DNA of 33,333 nucleotides from positions 1,447 through 34,779 of the forward strand of contig JAGQTO010000120.1 of the NCBI GenBank assembly GCA_020439025.1, read 5' to 3'. The position numbers and the translations under genes were made by a program. How positions within the stretch are numbered: position 1 is the first letter of the stretch; each line of letters opens with the position of its first letter. Source of the stretch: Mycobacterium sp. (GTDB lineage: Bacteria > Actinomycetota > Actinomycetes > Mycobacteriales > Mycobacteriaceae). This document shows positions 28,717 through 33,333 of this stretch, in pieces. The notes beneath the pieces were generated by a model that searched no databases, was not told the DNA's origin, and was given only the letters and a program-made list of their open reading frames with translations.

Positions 28717-29313
28717 GTGTCCGTGACGGTTCAGGGCTCGTTGTTCGACCACAGCGAGCGTCGCGACCTGGGTTCGGGAGCCTGGATCGAGTCTCGCTCG
28801 GGTTGGGTCGAGGATCCGGACAGTCTCTTCGTCGAGTTGCAGCGCATGGTCGCCTGGCGCACCGAACGCCGGCGTATGTACGACCGCACCCTCGACGTGC
28901 CGCGCCTGGTCGGCTTCTACGACCTGAGCACCGAAGCGCCACCGCATCCGGCCGTTTCACGGTTGCGCCGGCGGCTCAACGACGTCTACGCCGGCGAACT
29001 CGGGGAGCCGTTCACAACAGCGGGTTTCTGTCTCTACCGCGATGGGGCCGACAGCGTCGCCTGGCACGGCGACACCATCGGACGGGGCCGAGCCGAGGAC
29101 ACCATGATCGCCATCGTCAGCCTGGGCGCCACCCGGCTGTTCACTATGCGGCCCCGCGGCGGCGGCACCTCGCTGCGGTTGCCGCAGTCGCACGGGGATC
29201 TGCTGGTGATGGGCGGTTCCTGTCAACGCACCTGGGAGCACGCGGTTCCCAAGACGGCCGCACCCACCGGCCCGCGGATCAGCATCCAGTTCCGGCCTCG
29301 CGGCGTGCGCTGA
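28717..29313 (+). CDS. AlkB-like 2-oxoglutarate/Fe(II) dioxygenase
   Basis: A 198-residue dioxygenase of the AlkB superfamily, matching M. tuberculosis Rv1000c. AlkB enzymes oxidatively remove alkyl groups from damaged bases. The double-stranded beta-helix carries the iron ligands His117 and Asp119 in AWHGDTIGRG and His175 in QRTWEHAVPKT; Arg187 and Arg193 in GPRISIQFRPRG fit 2-oxoglutarate and substrate binding. ERRRMYDR and FTTAGFCLYRDG are also family blocks. The actual substrate (DNA or RNA lesion) is not known to me. GTG 28717 is preferred over the frame opening at 28651 because of the TACACT box. Its TGA directly abuts the stop codon of the convergent lipoprotein gene. Confidence 0.9.
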   Translation: MSVTVQGSLFDHSERRDLGSGAWIESRSGWVEDPDSLFVELQRMVAWRTERRRMYDRTLDVPRLVGFYDLSTEAPPHPAVSRLRRRLNDVYAGELGEPFTTAGFCLYRDGADSVAWHGDTIGRGRAEDTMIAIVSLGATRLFTMRPRGGGTSLRLPQSHGDLLVMGGSCQRTWEHAVPKTAAPTGPRISIQFRPRGVR

Positions 29314-29961
29314 CTATCGGATCGCGTTGACTCCGGCGATCAGCAGATCGCGGGCACGCTGGGTGTCGACAGGGACCGTCGGCTTGTCCGGCAGCACAAG
29401 CGGGTTGGCGGCGACGATCACCTGGTAGTCGCCGAAATGGGCGGAGTAGTTGAACACCTCGCCGGTTCTGGGCTTGCCCTCGACCTCGGTCTGCACCACG
29501 CGGTGCACGCCGATGGTGGTTGCGCCATCGATCCTGGGCGCTTCGACGGCTTCGACGGTGCCGCGCAGCGGCCCGCCCCGGAAGGAGACCTTGCGGCAAT
29601 CCGGGCCGGGTTCGGCCACCGGCACCGGCTCGTTGGTCTGGACGGCGATCACGATGAACCGGTTGCCCTCCCCCTCGGCGGCCACTGCGGCCATATTGCC
29701 CTCCGTTCCGGTGGGCACCAACTGGCCGGTGGCGAACGCGGCGCACTCGGCCGGCTCGAAAGTCATACCGTCCGGCAGCTTCTGACCGGCCAGCAACTTG
29801 GGGTCGATTCCGGTCTTGGCCACCTCGGTGATCTGGAACTGCGGCCCGAAACTCGCCTTCACCGCGGCGATCTTGGCGATGTCGGCGGTCGGGGCGGTGG
29901 AGCTGCACCCGGCCAGCGCTCCGGTGCACAGCAACACCATCAGGACGTTGCGGATGGCCAT
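29314..29961 (-). CDS. DUF5642-like lipoprotein 1
   Basis: A 215-residue predicted lipoprotein. Signal peptide MAIRNVLMVLLCTGALAGC with Cys19 in a good lipobox (ALAGC). The mature domain begins IAAVKASFGPQFQITEV, contains FEPAECAAF, AEGEGNRFIVIAVQTNEPVP, the second cysteine in GPDCRKVSF, and ends DYQVIVAANP then a helix RARDLLIAGVNAI. It shares this layout with the neighbouring lipoprotein at 30021-30674 (Cys after PP/EP, GEG turn, second Cys, aromatic FG block), so the two are diverged tandem paralogues. ATG 29961 lies seven bases after TAGATT. The family name DUF5642 is my best recollection. No function is known. Confidence 0.82.
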   Translation of the reverse strand: MAIRNVLMVLLCTGALAGCSSTAPTADIAKIAAVKASFGPQFQITEVAKTGIDPKLLAGQKLPDGMTFEPAECAAFATGQLVPTGTEGNMAAVAAEGEGNRFIVIAVQTNEPVPVAEPGPDCRKVSFRGGPLRGTVEAVEAPRIDGATTIGVHRVVQTEVEGKPRTGEVFNYSAHFGDYQVIVAANPLVLPDKPTVPVDTQRARDLLIAGVNAIR

Positions 29962-29968
29962 CGCGGTC

Positions 29969-29974
29969 AATCTA
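29969..29974 (-). promoter_or_regulatory. Candidate leaderless -10 box for lipoprotein 1
   Basis: TAGATT on the minus strand, seven bases before ATG 29961, in the 59-bp gap between the two lipoprotein genes. Confidence 0.5.
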
Positions 29975-30020
29975 CTCTCCCCGCACCGGATGCCCCGGAA
30001 GATGCCTGGCCGCGAGGCGT

Positions 30021-30674
30021 TCAGCCGCGATACGCGGCGACCGTGGTGGCCAGCAGACCGGCGGCGAACTCCGGATCCAGCGCGGGTTGTGTCGATCCGG
30101 GGTCGGTGATCAGCGTGACGAAAGCGACGCGGGACCCGAAGAAGGCGACCTGCATCGAGATGTGCGTGCTGGTCTGGCTTCCCGACTCGACGACGGTTCG
30201 CGCGACGGCGTTCCAGGCGGTGGTCAAGGCGCCCTCGATGTGCGGTCCGCCGGCGCCGGTCACTTCGGCAACGGTGTGACCGAAGGTCATCGTCCAGCGC
30301 GAGCATTCGGCCAGCACACCCATCGGGGGCGCACCGGCGGCGCTGGCGGCCACGACGACGAAGAGTGTTCCTCCCTCCCCCGAGGCGGATAGGCCGCGCG
30401 CGGAGCGGTCGGCGGAGGCAGGGTCGGCCAGCGCCCCGCACTGAGGCGGGGTGGCGCTCCACCCGGGCCCGAATCCCCACAGCGCCGGGGCGCCGGACGC
30501 GCCGGTGAAACTCCCGACTTCATAGCCGGCCGGCAGCTCGGCGCGGACCCGGGTGAAGTCGGGTTGAACCGCACCCGAGGGCGCCGCGACAGGAGGGGCC
30601 GTCCGCTCCTGCGGCGATCCACAGGCGGCCAGCACGGTCATCAGCACGGCCGCCGGCATCGCCAGCCGCCGCAC
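30021..30674 (-). CDS. DUF5642-like lipoprotein 2
   Basis: A 217-residue predicted lipoprotein. From GTG 30674 the signal peptide is VRRLAMPAAVLMTVLAAC with Arg2/Arg3 and Cys18 at the lipobox; ATG 30659 is an alternative but would lose the basic residues. The domain has FTRVRAELPAGYEVGSF, TPPQCGALADP, SGEGGTLFVVVAA, AECSRWTMTFGH, HIEGALTTAW and VAFFGSRVAFVTLITDP. Layout and cysteines match lipoprotein 1. The start lies two bases after the tspO stop with no obvious ribosome-binding site, suggesting coupling to tspO. Function unknown; exported and membrane-anchored by inference. Confidence 0.82.
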   Translation of the reverse strand: MRRLAMPAAVLMTVLAACGSPQERTAPPVAAPSGAVQPDFTRVRAELPAGYEVGSFTGASGAPALWGFGPGWSATPPQCGALADPASADRSARGLSASGEGGTLFVVVAASAAGAPPMGVLAECSRWTMTFGHTVAEVTGAGGPHIEGALTTAWNAVARTVVESGSQTSTHISMQVAFFGSRVAFVTLITDPGSTQPALDPEFAAGLLATTVAAYRG

Positions 30675-30676
30675 GC

Positions 30677-31153
30677 TCAGCGGTTGAGTCGCCAGATATC
30701 GGCCGACATCACCGTGGCGAAACCACACCACAGCGGGTACGGCGCCAGCGCGGCCCCGAATTTCAGATCGGCGTCGGCCGCGCGCCTGGTCAGGTCAGCG
30801 CTGCTGGCCGCCAGCGCCGCGGCCGCCACGACCGACGGGCCGAGTTTGTTCATCTTGAAGAACACCCAACTCCATCCGGCGTTGAGGGCCAGGTTGGCGC
30901 CCAACGCGGCGATGTAGGCGCGGGCCTTGCCATCCTGCCCCTCGGCGCGGAACCGTTCGATGGTCGCGGCGGAGGTGGCCGCGATGTCGACGTACAGCGT
31001 CGTCCAGGCAACCGGGAACACCGCGTTGGGCGGGACATATCCCGGTTTGCGGATCTTGGTGTACCACCCACGCACACCCTGCTGACTCGCCACGCTTCCG
31101 GCAACAGCGGCCATCGTCGTGGCCAGGCCGGTACCCACCAGTGCCTTGCGCAT
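30677..31153 (-). CDS. tspO: TspO/MBR family membrane protein
   Basis: A 158-residue protein with about five hydrophobic segments, belonging to the translocator-protein (peripheral benzodiazepine receptor) family; members bind porphyrins or cholesterol and are linked to tetrapyrrole and stress physiology. The first loop shows the hallmark WYTKIRKPGYVPPNAVFPVAWTTLYVDIA, and the later LALNAGWSWVFFKMNKLG matches the family block LNxxWSxxFF. The last segments (ALAPYPLWCGFATVMSADIWRLN) also fit. ATG 31153 lies six bases after TAGGTT. It is followed directly by two lipoprotein genes, a local arrangement I do not recall being discussed. Confidence 0.92.
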   Translation of the reverse strand: MRKALVGTGLATTMAAVAGSVASQQGVRGWYTKIRKPGYVPPNAVFPVAWTTLYVDIAATSAATIERFRAEGQDGKARAYIAALGANLALNAGWSWVFFKMNKLGPSVVAAAALAASSADLTRRAADADLKFGAALAPYPLWCGFATVMSADIWRLNR

Positions 31154-31159
31154 GGCCCC

Positions 31160-31165
31160 AACCTA
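31160..31165 (-). promoter_or_regulatory. Candidate leaderless -10 box for tspO
   Basis: TAGGTT on the minus strand with a six-base spacer to ATG 31153. A second, opposed TAnnnT box (TAAGCT, 31205-31210, plus strand) serves the divergent lipoprotein gene. Confidence 0.45.
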
Positions 31166-31204
31166 CCGCCTCTTCGGCCCCCGGCGGGGAAACTGCAGAT
31201 TCGC

Positions 31205-31210
31205 TAAGCT
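31205..31210 (+). promoter_or_regulatory. Candidate -10 box for the LpqN-family lipoprotein
   Basis: TAAGCT; start near 31217 would give a leader of about 45 nt that contains AAGGGAG. No clear -35. Confidence 0.4.
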
Positions 31211-31261
31211 GCACCGGTCAGTGCGGATATGCAGCGACGGTGACAAGGGAGAACAGACTCG

Positions 31262-31963
31262 ATGAAGAAGATGTCGCTGGCGGTCGGCGTGTCGGTCCTG
31301 ACACTGGGCGTCGCACTGGCCGGCTGCAGTGCCACCAAGACCGAAGCCACCAAGGACGAGACCGCCACGGAGACATCGGTGGAAGCCGGTGCGACCGCAT
31401 CGAGTTCCGGGCTCGCCGTGCCCGATCTGCCCACCGGGCCGAACAAGACCATCGCCGACTACGTGGCCGAAAACAAGATCGTCGAGTCGGCGGTCACGAA
31501 GGGCGAACCCGGTTCACCCACGTTCAACTTCGCGATGCCGCCGGACTGGAAGCCGGCCGGCCCGCGCAAGCCCGAATGGGCCTACGGCGCGATCATATAT
31601 GACAAGGCCGAGGATCCCGCCGACCCGCCGTTCATCACCGCGATCGTCTCCAAACTCACCGGTGACGTGGAGTCGGCCAAGGTCCTCGAATACGCACCGG
31701 GCATGCTGCAGAACCTGCCCGGCTACGAGCAGGACGGAGAAGTGGAGAAGATCAAGCTGGGCGATTTCGACGCCATCCAGTTCCAGGGTTCCTACCTCCA
31801 GGAGAACGTGCGGCGCTACATCGCCCAGGAGACCGTGGTGATCCCCGGTAAGGACGGTGCGTTGTTCGTGCTCCAGCTCAACGCCGACGCCCCGGAGGGC
31901 CAGCAGCAGGTCGTGCTCGACGCGGCCAAGGTACTCAACGCCGACTCCACAATCACCTTCTGA
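31262..31963 (+). CDS. LpqN/LpqT-like lipoprotein, second copy in window
   Basis: A 233-residue predicted lipoprotein. MKKMSLAVGVSVLTLGVALAGC gives a signal peptide with Cys22 in a good lipobox. A Thr/Glu/Ala-rich linker (24-50) leads to a domain with TIADYVAENKI, FNFAMPPDWKPAG, YGAIIYDKAEDPADPPFITAIVSKLTG, FDAIQFQGSYLQENVRRYIAQETVVIPGKDG and FVLQLNADAPEGQQQVVLDAAKVL. This follows the order seen in the LpqT protein at 11878-12555 (signal, linker, proline-tryptophan loop, central beta sheet, C-terminal amphipathic helix). ATG 31262 has AAGGGAG upstream at a slightly long spacing. LpqN proteins in M. tuberculosis interact with envelope factors, but the role here is not known. Confidence 0.85.
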   Translation: MKKMSLAVGVSVLTLGVALAGCSATKTEATKDETATETSVEAGATASSSGLAVPDLPTGPNKTIADYVAENKIVESAVTKGEPGSPTFNFAMPPDWKPAGPRKPEWAYGAIIYDKAEDPADPPFITAIVSKLTGDVESAKVLEYAPGMLQNLPGYEQDGEVEKIKLGDFDAIQFQGSYLQENVRRYIAQETVVIPGKDGALFVLQLNADAPEGQQQVVLDAAKVLNADSTITF

Positions 31964-32001
31964 CGACTATCCCGGCCGGAGGGGAATCCCGGCTTGAGTG
32001 C

Positions 32002-33333
<1,332 letters not shown>

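Overview
This is a high-GC actinobacterial chromosome segment, almost certainly from the Mycobacteriaceae and probably a non-tuberculous, Mycolicibacterium-type species. The evidence is the gene content and order. Read left to right, the window follows the order I remember for M. tuberculosis Rv1026 down to Rv0998: ppx2, DUF501, FtsB-like, eno, lpqU, mazG, mfd, TetR, glmU, prs, lpqT, rplY, pth, pks16, ispE, ksgA, rpfB, tatD, metG, pabB, rsmI, pmt, arcA, AlkB-like and the cAMP-binding lysine acetyltransferase. I see no insertion sequence, phage gene, CRISPR array or rRNA. The one tRNA is tRNA-Gln(TTG).

Layout. 1-4775 is a minus-strand block of tightly packed genes: eno, ftsB-like, DUF501 and ppx in one operon, then lpqU, and mazG coupled to mfd. 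mfd and a TetR regulator fill 4772-9143. A divergent promoter region separates TetR from tRNA-Gln and the plus-strand run glmU-prs-lpqT-SDR-rplY-pth (9380-14812). 14842-16012 is an accessory patch: two tandem copies of a 73-residue secreted two-cysteine protein and a repeat-bearing lipoprotein. pks16 follows, with an unusually long upstream region. Then come rpfB-ksgA-ispE and tatD on the minus strand, divergent from metG. A very long palindrome separates metG from pabB. rsmI/pmt and arcA/AlkB-like are two further divergent pairs. The right end (29314-33333) holds two paralogous DUF5642-like lipoproteins downstream of tspO, a second LpqN-family lipoprotein, the cyclic-nucleotide-binding acetyltransferase and the end of an FAD oxidoreductase.

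How the genes work together. Much of the window serves the cell envelope: GlmU makes UDP-GlcNAc, RpfB and LpqU are muralytic or transglycosylase-like, FtsB-like belongs to the divisome, PMT O-mannosylates exported proteins, IspE feeds isoprenoid carriers, and there are at least six lipoproteins. The rest is ribosome, tRNA and nucleotide upkeep (PrsA, L25, Pth, KsgA, RsmI, MetRS, tRNA-Gln) and genome or pool hygiene (Mfd, MazG, AlkB-like).

The most interesting signals are regulatory. Many genes have a TAnnnT box 6-9 bases before the start codon, the leaderless arrangement. Two divergent pairs (tatD/metG and rsmI/pmt) share the TA of two opposed -10 boxes. rpfB is preceded by a 19-codon upstream ORF whose stop overlaps its start, and pks16 by a possible 70-codon leaderless ORF arranged the same way. 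No wholly new multi-gene system is evident.
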